From positions 1 to 64,000 of the forward strand of contig JACQII010000011.1 in the NCBI GenBank assembly GCA_016198585.1: a stretch of DNA of 64,000 bases, given 5' to 3'. This document shows, piece after piece, positions 1-6,695 of the stretch. The stretch comes from Candidatus Aenigmatarchaeota archaeon (GTDB lineage: Archaea; Aenigmatarchaeota; Aenigmatarchaeia; QMZP01). The notes below the pieces were generated by a model that saw only the letters and a program-made list of their open reading frames with translations, was not told the origin of the DNA and searched no databases. Within the stretch, counting starts at the first letter, position 1. Each line of letters opens with the position of its first letter. A program made the translations under genes and the position numbers.

Positions 1-134
1 CCCGGGGCCACATAGAACGAGTCGGAGACCGTGGAGAAGAAGACTCCCTGGAGGAAGGACCAGGACGCGCCTGCGATCGAGACGGTGATCAGGAGGAGGA
101 TGACGCTGGAGATGACTTGTGTGATGCCCTTCAT
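1..134 (-). CDS. Class III signal-peptide pilin/archaellin-like protein (3' end outside window)
   Basis: Only the N-terminal 44 residues are visible. They begin MKGITQV and continue as one hydrophobic helix (ISSVILLLITVSIAGASW), which is the arrangement of archaeal prepilins: a very short basic leader, a Gly cleavage site for the prepilin peptidase, then the filament-forming helix. An ATG also exists at 137, but a TATA-like element centred near 160 lies 26 bp from the ATG at 134, so 134 is preferred. The mature domain is cut off, so the filament type cannot be told. A coiled-coil gene lies directly upstream with its own promoter. Confidence 0.7.
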   Translation of the reverse strand, partial: MKGITQVISSVILLLITVSIAGASWSFLQGVFFSTVSDSFYVAP

Positions 135-179
135 CATATCTTTATGGGAACTGGGGCCTTATGAGCGTGACGCGAGAGC

Positions 180-641
180 CTAGGGGCCCATGCCGGGCCG
201 ACGGGGATAGGTTGCGGCAGACTGGACCATGGTCCGCTTCAGCCGCTTGTCGATCGTGTCGAGGCTGGTGAGGGCGGCCTGGCTGATCTCCTGGGTCTTC
301 CTGGTCACGTCCACCAGTTCTGAGATCTTCTTGACCAGCGGCTCCATCCCGTCCTTGGCCGTCTCCTCGGTGGCCGAGGCGCGCAGCAGGTCCATGAACT
401 GGCCCATGTTTGCGAGGAGCTCGTCGATCTTGCCGGGCAGCCGGGCGACTTCCTGGCGCAGCTCGGCGTCGGACTTCACGATGTCGTCGATGATGCGCTG
501 GTTTGACTTGATAAGTTCGATGACCTGCTCAATGAGCCGGCGGATCTCAGAAGAGGAACTCGCAGACTCGACCCGCGACAGGCGCCGGTCGAGCTGCCTG
601 ATGGGAGACGCGGGGATGACTTCGTACTCGTCCTCATCCAT
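180..641 (-). CDS. Coiled-coil protein of unknown function
   Basis: A 153-residue acidic/charged protein with no signal peptide or membrane segment. Residues about 15-50 and 60-140 are heptad-rich helices (for example RRLIEQVIELIKSNQRI), and the tail is basic and Gly/Pro rich (YPRRPGMGP). A Ser run separates the N-terminal segment from the helices. The start was placed at ATG 641 rather than 647 because the TATA box at 663-670 predicts transcription to begin at about 640. It sits immediately upstream of a pilin-like gene, echoing the coiled-coil/pilin grouping at 7.7-12.9 kb. I do not recognise a named family. Confidence 0.65.
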   Translation of the reverse strand: MDEDEYEVIPASPIRQLDRRLSRVESASSSSEIRRLIEQVIELIKSNQRIIDDIVKSDAELRQEVARLPGKIDELLANMGQFMDLLRASATEETAKDGMEPLVKKISELVDVTRKTQEISQAALTSLDTIDKRLKRTMVQSAATYPRRPGMGP

Positions 642-662
642 GCACATACTAGGGAAGGGTGT

Positions 663-670
663 TATATAAA
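663..670 (-). promoter_or_regulatory. TATA box of the coiled-coil gene
   Basis: TTTATATA on the minus strand, centred 26 bp before ATG 641. It implies a leaderless transcript starting on that ATG. Confidence 0.7.
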
Positions 671-740
671 CCTTTTCAAAAGAGGCGCCTGGTCGTTGCG
701 CGGTTCCTCAGTGGATGGAGAAAAGTTCACGGACACGTGG

Positions 741-2384
741 CTAGTAGTCCATGTCGCCCATGCCGCCCATTCCAGGCATACCGCCTGCGGGCGGGCCGGC
801 CGACTTGCTCCCGCCTGCGGAGATGATGTCATCGATGCGCAGGATCATCTCGGCTGCCTCTCCGGCAGACTTGATGGCCTGGAGCTTGATCTTGAGCGGT
901 TCGATGACACCGACCTTGATCGAGTCCTGGACGTTGCCCGTGAACGCGTCCAAGCCTGCCCGGGTGTTCCCGCGGTCGTGCTCGGCGCGCAGGTTGGCGA
1001 GCTTGTCGATCGGGTCGAAGCCCGCGTTCTCCGCGAGGCTGCGGGGGATGATTTCAATGGCGTCCGCGAAAGCCAGGATCGCCAGTTGCTCCCTGCCCTT
1101 GAAGCTGTCCGCATACTTGCGCAGTTCCCGGGAGACGCCGATCTCAACCGCGCCGCCACCCGGCACGATCTTCCCGAGCTCGAGGGCCGAGGAGATGCCC
1201 TTGATCGCGTCTTCCATGGCCCGCTCAAGCTCGTCCACGACGTGCTCGGTTCCACCCCGCAGCAGGATGGTGACGGCTTTGGGCGACTTGCACTTCTCGA
1301 TAAAGATCATCTGCTCCCCGGAGACTTTCCGCTCCTCGACCAGGCCCGCGAATCCCAGGTCGTCGGCCGAGAGGTCGCGGAGGGAAGACACGATGCGGCC
1401 GCCGCTGGCTTTCGTGAGCTTCTCCATGTCCGACTTCTTCACGCGCCGCGCGGCGAGGACGCCCTGCTTCGCGAGGTAGTGCTGGACCGTGTCGTCGATG
1501 CCCTTCTGGCAGAGGACGACCGTGGCTCCGGCTGATTTGACGCGGGCGACCATGTCCTTGAGCATCTTCTCCTCCTCGTTGAGGAACGCCTGCATCTTCT
1601 CGGGCGAGTCGATCGAGATCTTCGCGTCCGACTCAAGCTCCTTGATCTCCATCGCAGCCTCGAGCAGCGCGATCTTCGCATCGGTGACCTTCTTCGGCAT
1701 GGACGAGTGGGCGACCTCCTTGTCGATCACGATCCCGTCGATCAGGGTGGTCTCGTTCATGGAGCCTGCGGCTTTCTTCTCCAGCTTGATGTCGTCCACG
1801 CTGACCTGGCCCTTCTGGTCGGCCACGCGCTTGATGGCCGCTACGGCGATCTTCGCCAGCTCCGGCGAGGCCTTTTCCGCGGCCTTGCCCGTCATGGCGG
1901 TGCTCGCAATCTGTTCGAGCAGGGCTTCGTCCTTAATCGAAATAGCAATCCCGGCCTTCTGGAGAACCTCGAGGGCCTTGGCCTTTGCCAGGAGGAAACC
2001 TTTCGTGATCACGGTGGGGTGGATCTCCTGGTCGAGCAGGTCTTCAGCCCGCTTCAGGAGCTCGCCGGCGAAGATGACCGCGCTGGTGGTCCCGTCGCCC
2101 ACGCTCTCGTCCTGGGTCTTGGCGACCTCGACCATCATCTTGGCGGCCGGGTGCTCAATCTTCATCTCCTTGAGAATCGTCACGCCATCGTTCGTGATGA
2201 CCACGTCGCCGATCGAGTCGACCAGCATCTTGTCCATCCCCTTCGGGCCGAGGGTTGACCGGACAGCGTCGGCCACCTGCCGCGCGGCGGCGATGTTGTT
2301 CCGCTGGGCGTCCTTCCCCCGTGTGCGGAGGGTGCCCTCCGGCAGGATGAAGATCGGCTGTCCCTGGAATGATCCGTTAGTCAT
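741..2384 (-). CDS. ths: Thermosome subunit (group II chaperonin)
   Basis: A 547-residue cytosolic chaperonin subunit that folds proteins in an ATP-driven double ring. The N-terminus FILPEGT..GKDAQ, the [14 protein letters not shown] block, NDGVTI and the nucleotide motif GDGTTS (residues 96-101) are typical. PGGGAVE is in the C-terminal equatorial half. The C-terminus carries the Gly/Met-rich tail ([13 protein letters not shown]) of this family, and length is normal. An upstream in-frame GTG at 2393 exists, but ATG 2384 is preferred because GTGAT, a Shine-Dalgarno match, precedes it by four bases and the TATA box at 2422-2429 predicts a leader of about 15 nt. Other subunits may lie elsewhere. 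Confidence 0.97.
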   Translation of the reverse strand: MTNGSFQGQPIFILPEGTLRTRGKDAQRNNIAAARQVADAVRSTLGPKGMDKMLVDSIGDVVITNDGVTILKEMKIEHPAAKMMVEVAKTQDESVGDGTTSAVIFAGELLKRAEDLLDQEIHPTVITKGFLLAKAKALEVLQKAGIAISIKDEALLEQIASTAMTGKAAEKASPELAKIAVAAIKRVADQKGQVSVDDIKLEKKAAGSMNETTLIDGIVIDKEVAHSSMPKKVTDAKIALLEAAMEIKELESDAKISIDSPEKMQAFLNEEEKMLKDMVARVKSAGATVVLCQKGIDDTVQHYLAKQGVLAARRVKKSDMEKLTKASGGRIVSSLRDLSADDLGFAGLVEERKVSGEQMIFIEKCKSPKAVTILLRGGTEHVVDELERAMEDAIKGISSALELGKIVPGGGAVEIGVSRELRKYADSFKGREQLAILAFADAIEIIPRSLAENAGFDPIDKLANLRAEHDRGNTRAGLDAFTGNVQDSIKVGVIEPLKIKLQAIKSAGEAAEMILRIDDIISAGGSKSAGPPAGGMPGMGGMGDMDY

Positions 2385-2421
2385 GGGTATCACGTAAAGC
2401 GATATTATATTATGGGTGGGG

Positions 2422-2429
2422 TATTTAAA
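2422..2429 (-). promoter_or_regulatory. TATA box of the thermosome gene
   Basis: TTTAAATA on the minus strand. It predicts a start near 2399, leaving a short leader that contains GTGAT before ATG 2384. This is one of the few leadered first genes in the window. Confidence 0.6.
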
Positions 2430-2464
2430 CGTTCGCCCCGGCCTCCCGGAGGGGGCCGCAGTCC

Positions 2465-2489
2465 ATCGAAAAGTTTTTAAGTCTTTCGA
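2465..2489. repeat. Inverted repeat between tRNA-Leu and thermosome
   Basis: TCGAAAAG and CTTTCGA face each other across an AT-rich centre. It lies just 3' of the tRNA and upstream of the thermosome promoter, so it could end the tRNA transcript or bind a regulator. I cannot choose between these. Confidence 0.35.
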
Positions 2490-2495
2490 AGGGTA

Positions 2496-2644
2496 TGGGC
2501 TCGGAGGGAGTCTCGCCGCGCCCGGCCATGGACTGGACGCGCCATCGAACCCTCAACCGCCTGCGTTCACGCCACGGCCTGGATAAGCCGAGCCTTATAA
2601 GACAGGTGCTTAAGCCGTGCGCCTAGCCGCTGAGCTACGAGCCC
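2496..2644 (-). tRNA. tRNA-Leu(UAA) with two introns (anticodon loop and T-loop)
   Basis: The acceptor stem GGGCUCG (2644-2638) pairs perfectly with CGAGCCC (2503-2497), followed by discriminator A at 2496 and no encoded CCA. The anticodon stem CACGG (2619-2615) pairs with CCGUG (2577-2573). The loop reads CUUAAG with anticodon UAA at 2612-2610. A long variable arm (2572-2555), together with A73, fits archaeal tRNA-Leu. About 30 nt (2608-2579) interrupt the anticodon loop at 37/38; the 3' edge is uncertain and no textbook bulge-helix-bulge was found. The T-stem GAGGG/CCCUC is split by 34 nt (2543-2510). Removing them gives a perfect 7-nt T-loop, UUCGAUU. UUCG pairs with intron CGAG, flanked by 3-nt bulges AUG and ACU. 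Mature length is about 85 nt. Confidence 0.8.
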
Positions 2645-2662
2645 GTTCTTTATTCGTTCCTG

Positions 2663-2670
2663 CGTATAAA
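2663..2670 (-). promoter_or_regulatory. TATA box of tRNA-Leu
   Basis: TTTATACG on the minus strand, centred about 22 bp before the first tRNA base. Transcription would start at or just before the mature 5' end. Confidence 0.55.
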
Positions 2671-2697
2671 GCCTTATCTAGACGCTTCCGGCGACCA

Positions 2698-2967
2698 CTA
2701 AAAGAGCGGTAGAGCTCTTGTCACCCAGTACCGCACCCTGACAAGAACAGAGCGGTGGTAGCGATTCAATTCGTTCTTGCTAAACACCCATAGCTCTTTT
2801 CGTATCCGTTGCCTGATGACATGTCCTTTGAGGTTACGTGGTTTGTAGACTCTATGAGACAGGCACACTATTTCCCAATTTAGTTTTCGTCTGAAAGTAT
2901 CGCGGTGTTTATTGTGATTGTACCTGATCCATTTCCTTAGCCACAGTTTTGCATATTTTGTTCTCAT
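2698..2967 (-). CDS. Doubtful 89-residue basic ORF in a low-GC patch
   Basis: The ORF starts 11 bases after the stop of the YdjM-like gene and encodes an Arg/Lys/Trp-rich sequence (starts MRTKYAKLWL, ends WVTRALPLF). I recognise no domain. The DNA has visibly lower GC than its neighbours and contains a 7-bp inverted repeat (2716-2722 with 2740-2746) and a direct repeat AGAGCGGT (2703, 2749). The patch could be a small acquired gene, a non-coding RNA or a decayed element beside the tRNA. No promoter at the usual distance and no ribosome binding site are visible. Confidence 0.3.
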   Translation of the reverse strand: MRTKYAKLWLRKWIRYNHNKHRDTFRRKLNWEIVCLSHRVYKPRNLKGHVIRQRIRKELWVFSKNELNRYHRSVLVRVRYWVTRALPLF

Positions 2968-2977
2968 GCTTGGAGCG

Positions 2978-3481
2978 CTAGAAGAAGTCCTTGAGCTTCT
3001 TGTATTTCTCCTCGTGCCAGAGCCAGACGAGGAAGACGGCGGCGTCGAGGCCAGCGAGGATTGCCGTCCGCATCTCCAGCGGCATCGACGCGTTGACGAG
3101 GAGACCGATCTCGGCCGGGCCGGCGAAGGGGAAGAAGTGGCTGACTTCGCCGCCGACGAGCAAGTCAAGCGTCACGTGCGTCGCCCAGCCGAAGGCCGCT
3201 GCCAGCAGGAGCCACCGCCGCCTTCCCTTGAAGGCCAGGGCGACCCCCGCGATCACGAGCGGGATCACGAAAGTGTGCGTGTAGAGGCGGTGGATATCCA
3301 GCGTCGCGCCGCCCGCGGCGAAGACCAGCTCGACCAAGATGTCCGCATCGGGCAGCAGACCGGCGACGCCGGCGACGAGGAGCGTGTGCATGGTCAGCCG
3401 CCGCTTGAGGGCCGACCAGTGCTTCTTCAGCTCGTCGAGCACGATGATCGGAAAGAGGATGTGCGTGACCGCGAAGGGCAT
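2978..3481 (-). CDS. YdjM/DUF457-type membrane-bound metal-dependent hydrolase
   Basis: A 167-residue membrane protein with about four hydrophobic segments. The family's metal-ligand pattern is present: His7 in an N-terminal THILFP motif, LLPDAD (Asp45, Asp47), IHRLYTH (His64, His69) and THVTLDLL (His102, Asp106). Members of this family (DUF457, related to YdjM and LexA-binding hydrolases) are predicted phospholipase- or nuclease-like membrane hydrolases; the substrate is not known. TTCTTATG centred 26 bp before ATG 3481 indicates its own leaderless promoter. Confidence 0.8.
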   Translation of the reverse strand: MPFAVTHILFPIIVLDELKKHWSALKRRLTMHTLLVAGVAGLLPDADILVELVFAAGGATLDIHRLYTHTFVIPLVIAGVALAFKGRRRWLLLAAAFGWATHVTLDLLVGGEVSHFFPFAGPAEIGLLVNASMPLEMRTAILAGLDAAVFLVWLWHEEKYKKLKDFF

Positions 3482-3544
3482 GTATCTTCTTGGTCACCGG
3501 CCCATAAGAAGTTGCCTGCCAGATGCTGAGAAACCGGAAGACAG

Positions 3545-3973
3545 CTACCCGGCGACCTGTTTCTTCTTGCCGAGCATGAGGAGGGCCGTCACCTGCTCGA
3601 CCATCTTGGGCTCTGCCGCGCAGATGTCCATCGCCGTGACGATGCCCACCAGGCGGCCGCCCGAGACGACCGGCAGCCGCTTGATCTTCTTCTCGACCAT
3701 GAGATCCGCGGCTTCGCCCACGTCCAAGTCCGGCCGGATGTAGATAATGTTAGTGGACATGACGTCGCGGACGGAGACCGTCGCCGGGTCGTTGGCCTCC
3801 GCGACGACCTTGTCCAGGATGTTGCCTTCTGTGAGGATGCCGACCATCTTCGTCTTCTCCACAACAAGCAGGCTGCCAATGTCGAACTTCCTCATCGAGG
3901 TGGCCGCCTCCTGGATGGTCGACTCCGGAGTGATGGTTTTCACGTCGGTGACCATGATGTCCTTGACGATCAT
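3545..3973 (-). CDS. Stand-alone two-CBS-domain protein
   Basis: A 142-residue soluble protein made almost entirely of two CBS domains (about residues 1-60 and 66-125), each with the recurring pattern MVTDVKTITPESTI..A and GGRLVGIVT. Paired CBS domains bind adenine nucleotides or SAM and act as energy or ligand sensors; the partner is not visible here. The C-terminus is a short basic tail (GKKKQVAG). CATAAAAG centred at 3999-4000, 26 bp before ATG 3973, marks a monocistronic leaderless promoter. Confidence 0.9.
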   Translation of the reverse strand: MIVKDIMVTDVKTITPESTIQEAATSMRKFDIGSLLVVEKTKMVGILTEGNILDKVVAEANDPATVSVRDVMSTNIIYIRPDLDVGEAADLMVEKKIKRLPVVSGGRLVGIVTAMDICAAEPKMVEQVTALLMLGKKKQVAG

Positions 3974-4031
3974 GGTATACTATAGGCCACAGAGACTTTT
4001 ATGCTTGGTCGATCCCGTTCAGGCCGGGCGA

Positions 4032-4607
4032 TCAGAAACGCCGCGGTTGCCGCTCCATGCGGGGGACGAAGATCCTGAACTTGTCCTTGTCCTCGATCTC
4101 TTCCATGATCCGCCGGATCACCATCTTCTCCGGACTGGGCAGCAGCGGCACGCGTTTCTTGATGTCCTCGAAGCTCTCGAACGGCTTCTCCTTCCTCGCG
4201 TCGAGGATGGCCCACAGGTGCTTCTTGCCGACGCCGGGGAGCAGCTCGAGCTGGTGCAGGCGGGTCGTCACCTGGCCCGAGGAGTTGAAGAACGTGATGA
4301 ACCGCGACGGGTTGGCCGTGACGACCTTCGTGACGATCTCCTCGAGGCTGGCGCGGGCCGCGACGGTCAGGTCCTTCAGCTCGATCCGGCCCTTGATGTA
4401 CTTGATCTCGTTCCGCTTCCCGTCACCGATGTAGACCCGGTCTTCCGGCTTCAGGGTCATGTCGTCGCGGACGATGACCTCGAGGAGCGAGAAGTACGCA
4501 TCCCCGAGGACCTGGGCCACGGGCTGGGATCGGTCCATCCCGTAATGGCCGTGGCTGAGGAAATCCAGCACGATGGCCCATTCATCCTTCTTGATGTCGC
4601 GGAGCAT
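4032..4607 (-). CDS. DUF655 predicted nucleic-acid-binding protein
   Basis: A 191-residue archaeal protein of the DUF655/COG1491 family. An N-terminal WAIVLDFLSHGH segment leads into an OB-like region with VYIGDGKRNEIKYIKGRI. A helix-hairpin-helix motif LPGVGKKHLW (around residue 125) and the FESFEDIKKRVPLLPSPEKM block follow. The family is predicted to bind RNA or DNA in translation or RNA processing, and is usually found beside rpoF and rpl21e as here. The start could be GTG 4616 or ATG 4607. ATG is preferred because GTGAT lies four bases upstream. A TATA-like TTTTTAAC (4635-4642) suggests an extra internal promoter. Confidence 0.9.
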   Translation of the reverse strand: MLRDIKKDEWAIVLDFLSHGHYGMDRSQPVAQVLGDAYFSLLEVIVRDDMTLKPEDRVYIGDGKRNEIKYIKGRIELKDLTVAARASLEEIVTKVVTANPSRFITFFNSSGQVTTRLHQLELLPGVGKKHLWAILDARKEKPFESFEDIKKRVPLLPSPEKMVIRRIMEEIEDKDKFRIFVPRMERQPRRF

Positions 4608-4644
4608 GGCAATCACGCTATACTTGGCGGAGGGGTTAAAAAGG

Positions 4645-4974
4645 TCAGAGAGCGGCCTTGACGGCCGAGAGAACGCCCTTCTTCTCGTCCTCGGTCAGGC
4701 TGACGATCTCATGTGCCAAGAGGACGCGGAGGTCGTCCAGATCCTCAGGCAGGCTGTTGGCGATCAGGATCTTGTGGCGATCCTTGAGCTTGGGGACGGC
4801 CTTCCCGAGCTCCTCGATGAGCTCCTGGGTCTTCTTCTCGGAGAGGCGGGCGAACTTCTTGAGGAACTCGAGGGCGTTGTTCTGCTCGTAGCCCAGCTCC
4901 TTGCCTTCCGCCGTCTTCTCGAGGACTTTCTTGGCCCGCGCGTACGTGGCGAGTTCTTCCTTGATGACTTCCAT
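4645..4974 (-). CDS. rpoF: DNA-directed RNA polymerase subunit Rpo4 (RpoF/Rpb4)
   Basis: A 109-residue protein that forms the RNA polymerase stalk with Rpo7 and helps open promoters and bind RNA. The N-terminus pairs with Rpo7, and the C-terminal HRDC-like helical region holds the conserved LLIANSLPEDLDDLRVLLA pattern (here KILIANSLPEDLDDLRVLL). Length is normal. It begins two bases after the stop of rpl21e and is followed by DUF655, the common archaeal gene order, so the genes are co-transcribed from the pus10 promoter. Confidence 0.96.
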   Translation of the reverse strand: MEVIKEELATYARAKKVLEKTAEGKELGYEQNNALEFLKKFARLSEKKTQELIEELGKAVPKLKDRHKILIANSLPEDLDDLRVLLAHEIVSLTEDEKKGVLSAVKAAL

Positions 4975-4976
4975 AG

Positions 4977-5261
4977 TTACACCAGCTTCAGGTGCTCCGG
5001 CCGCACCAGCACGTCCTTCCGCTTGTTGCCGTCGCGGATCGCGACCATGTAGGCGGTTCCCCGCGAGGCGAGGACGATCCCTGCCAGCCCGACAAGCCGC
5101 AGCGGCGGCATGCCCCGGCGGGATGAGGGGTCGACGCTGAGTATGACTCGGTCTCCCGGCTTAAATCCTTGCAGGATCCGCTCCACGGTAAACTTGTGCC
5201 TGATGCCCCGCTTCAGCAGCCTGCGGCCGCCGCGCTTATTTCCGCTGCTTGCTCGGACCAT
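4977..5261 (-). CDS. rpl21e: 50S ribosomal protein eL21
   Basis: A 94-residue basic ribosomal protein of the large subunit, specific to archaea and eukaryotes. The N-terminus is Arg/Lys rich (NKRGGRRLLKRGIRHKF). FKPGDRVILSVDPSSRRGMPP and the C-terminal KDVLVRPEHLKLV are the family signature. The start lies 26 bases inside the end of pus10, in a different frame, so the two genes overlap and are translated from one mRNA. Confidence 0.96.
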   Translation of the reverse strand: MVRASSGNKRGGRRLLKRGIRHKFTVERILQGFKPGDRVILSVDPSSRRGMPPLRLVGLAGIVLASRGTAYMVAIRDGNKRKDVLVRPEHLKLV

Positions 5262-6492
5262 AGCCTTTCACATGGATCTTGATGACGTCCAGCTCCTTCA
5301 CCGTGACCGGCCCGAACAATTCGGCCACCGACGGCCGCGTCCTGCCCTGGTCGCCGGTCACCAGCTCCTTCACGTACAGGCCGGCCTGGCCCCGGACCTC
5401 GATGACCGCGCGGCGCGAGCCGACGGCTTTGCCGGCGATCTCTTTGACCGCCCGCTTCCGGAGCAGGTCCGCCCTCCGATGGAGGACTCTGGACGGCGTC
5501 TGCTGGTTTATTATGCCCCGCAGCGTTTTTAAAGCTGCCAGGTCCTTCTGCTGGACCGGCCGGGTGAATTCGACCAGGACGCGGTAGGACTTGTCCGGCC
5601 GCAGGGCCTTGAGCCGCCGGACCTCTTCCTTGTCGGTGAACCGGAAGCCGCGGACCTGGACTTTCTTGGACCGGTTGACCTGCTTCTCCAGGGAAACGAG
5701 GTCAAGCGACCTGGCACTCGGCCTCTCCAGTTCGAACACGAAGGGCCGCCAGTCGAGGCAGCGGGCGTCGATGTCCTCCCTGCCCATCCCGTGGAAGGCG
5801 TGCCCCTCTGCCAGCGAGGCCTTCATGAGCGGCTTCGCGACGATGTCCTCGACCGTCACGGCATAGGTCGACCACTTGGTTTGGGGAATGCCTCGGACGA
5901 GCTTCTGGTAGCTGCCGGCGATGAAGAGCGAGCGGACTGCGAGCCTGACCTGGCCGGCGGCGAGGTCGAGGGTGAACGTCACGTCAGCGACCGGATCGTA
6001 GTCTTTGCCGAGGAGAGCGCCGATCTTCTTGCCGAGCTCGCGGTTGATCTCGGATTTCAGGGGCTCGCAGGAGTCGATGCCAACCTCTTCCCAGAGGTCT
6101 TCCTCACGGGAGGCGAGATCGGCGTTGAGCACGGTTCCGACGACGAACGTGGAGAATTCGATGCCTGCCGCTTTCTCCTTGGCCTCGGCCGCGTACGCGT
6201 CGAGGCGGGTGAAGACCTCCCCACAGACCGTGCAGCGTTTCGGCTCCTTTCCCCGGAGCAGTCCACGGAGGAGACGGCCGCGCTCCAGGTTGGTCATGCC
6301 GGTCGAGACCTGGGCGAACTGCCGGCCCAGGCAGTGGTCGCAGACCTCCATCGCGGCGACGCGACGCGCGGCCTTCAGGACCGCGGGCGTACTGAAGGCC
6401 GCAGCAGGCGGTTGTTTTCCTATCGCCTTCTGGTTGGTTGTGCGGTTCTTCGGCGGCACAGGCCTTTTCTCACGGCGGGGGGAAGCGCGCAT
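5236..6492 (-). CDS. pus10: tRNA pseudouridine(54/55) synthase Pus10
   Basis: A 418-residue enzyme that makes pseudouridine at positions 54 and/or 55 of the tRNA T-loop in archaea. An N-terminal zinc module has Cys51-x2-Cys54 and Cys87-x2-Cys90. A THUMP-like middle region follows (residues about 100-220). The catalytic motif is GREDIDAR (residues 237-244, presumed catalytic Asp240). The C-terminal part has RSKKVQVRGFRFTDKEEV and GLYVKELVTGDQGRTRPS. The first 30 residues are a basic low-complexity extension. TTTAATAC centred 26 bp before ATG 6492 gives a leaderless operon start for pus10-rpl21e-rpoF-DUF655. Confidence 0.95.
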   Translation of the reverse strand: MRASPRREKRPVPPKNRTTNQKAIGKQPPAAAFSTPAVLKAARRVAAMEVCDHCLGRQFAQVSTGMTNLERGRLLRGLLRGKEPKRCTVCGEVFTRLDAYAAEAKEKAAGIEFSTFVVGTVLNADLASREEDLWEEVGIDSCEPLKSEINRELGKKIGALLGKDYDPVADVTFTLDLAAGQVRLAVRSLFIAGSYQKLVRGIPQTKWSTYAVTVEDIVAKPLMKASLAEGHAFHGMGREDIDARCLDWRPFVFELERPSARSLDLVSLEKQVNRSKKVQVRGFRFTDKEEVRRLKALRPDKSYRVLVEFTRPVQQKDLAALKTLRGIINQQTPSRVLHRRADLLRKRAVKEIAGKAVGSRRAVIEVRGQAGLYVKELVTGDQGRTRPSVAELFGPVTVKELDVIKIHVKGYGPSKQRK

Positions 6493-6581
6493 ACGTTGAT
6501 TGGGCGTTCCGGGGTATTAAAGAACCGCCCTGCCGCAACTCTGCTGCAATGCCGCGTTCCCCAAAAGAGGCGACCCCACCG

Positions 6582-6665
6582 TCAGAACGGAGAGGGAATG
6601 TAGGTCCATGCCGCCACGAGGCCGATGACGAGGCCGACGATGAAGGCGACGACGGTGGTGTTCAT
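6582..6665 (-). CDS. 27-residue single-span membrane peptide
   Basis: The small ORF encodes MNTT followed by a 16-18 residue hydrophobic helix (VVAFIVGLVIGLVAAW) and a short tail ending PSPF. The helix has two Gly-x3-Gly-like spacings, which favour helix packing. The case for it being real is its promoter: AAATAAAA (6688-6695) is centred 26-27 bp before the ATG, exactly the window's leaderless geometry, and overlaps the stop codon of the upstream Ldh2-like gene. It is too short for routine gene callers. Function unknown. Confidence 0.55.
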   Translation of the reverse strand: MNTTVVAFIVGLVIGLVAAWTYIPSPF

Positions 6666-6687
6666 GCCCTTACTTGGCGCGCCATGC

Positions 6688-6695
6688 TTTTATTT
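6688..6695 (-). promoter_or_regulatory. TATA box of the 27-residue peptide gene
   Basis: AAATAAAA on the minus strand, overlapping the TAA stop of the Ldh2-like gene and centred 26.5 bp before ATG 6665. Confidence 0.5.

Noticed and set aside
2495-2620. Plus-strand ORF over the tRNA region, with a TTTTTAAG box near 2478
   Set aside because: The start does not fit the box distance, the frame is antisense to the tRNA and no domain is visible.
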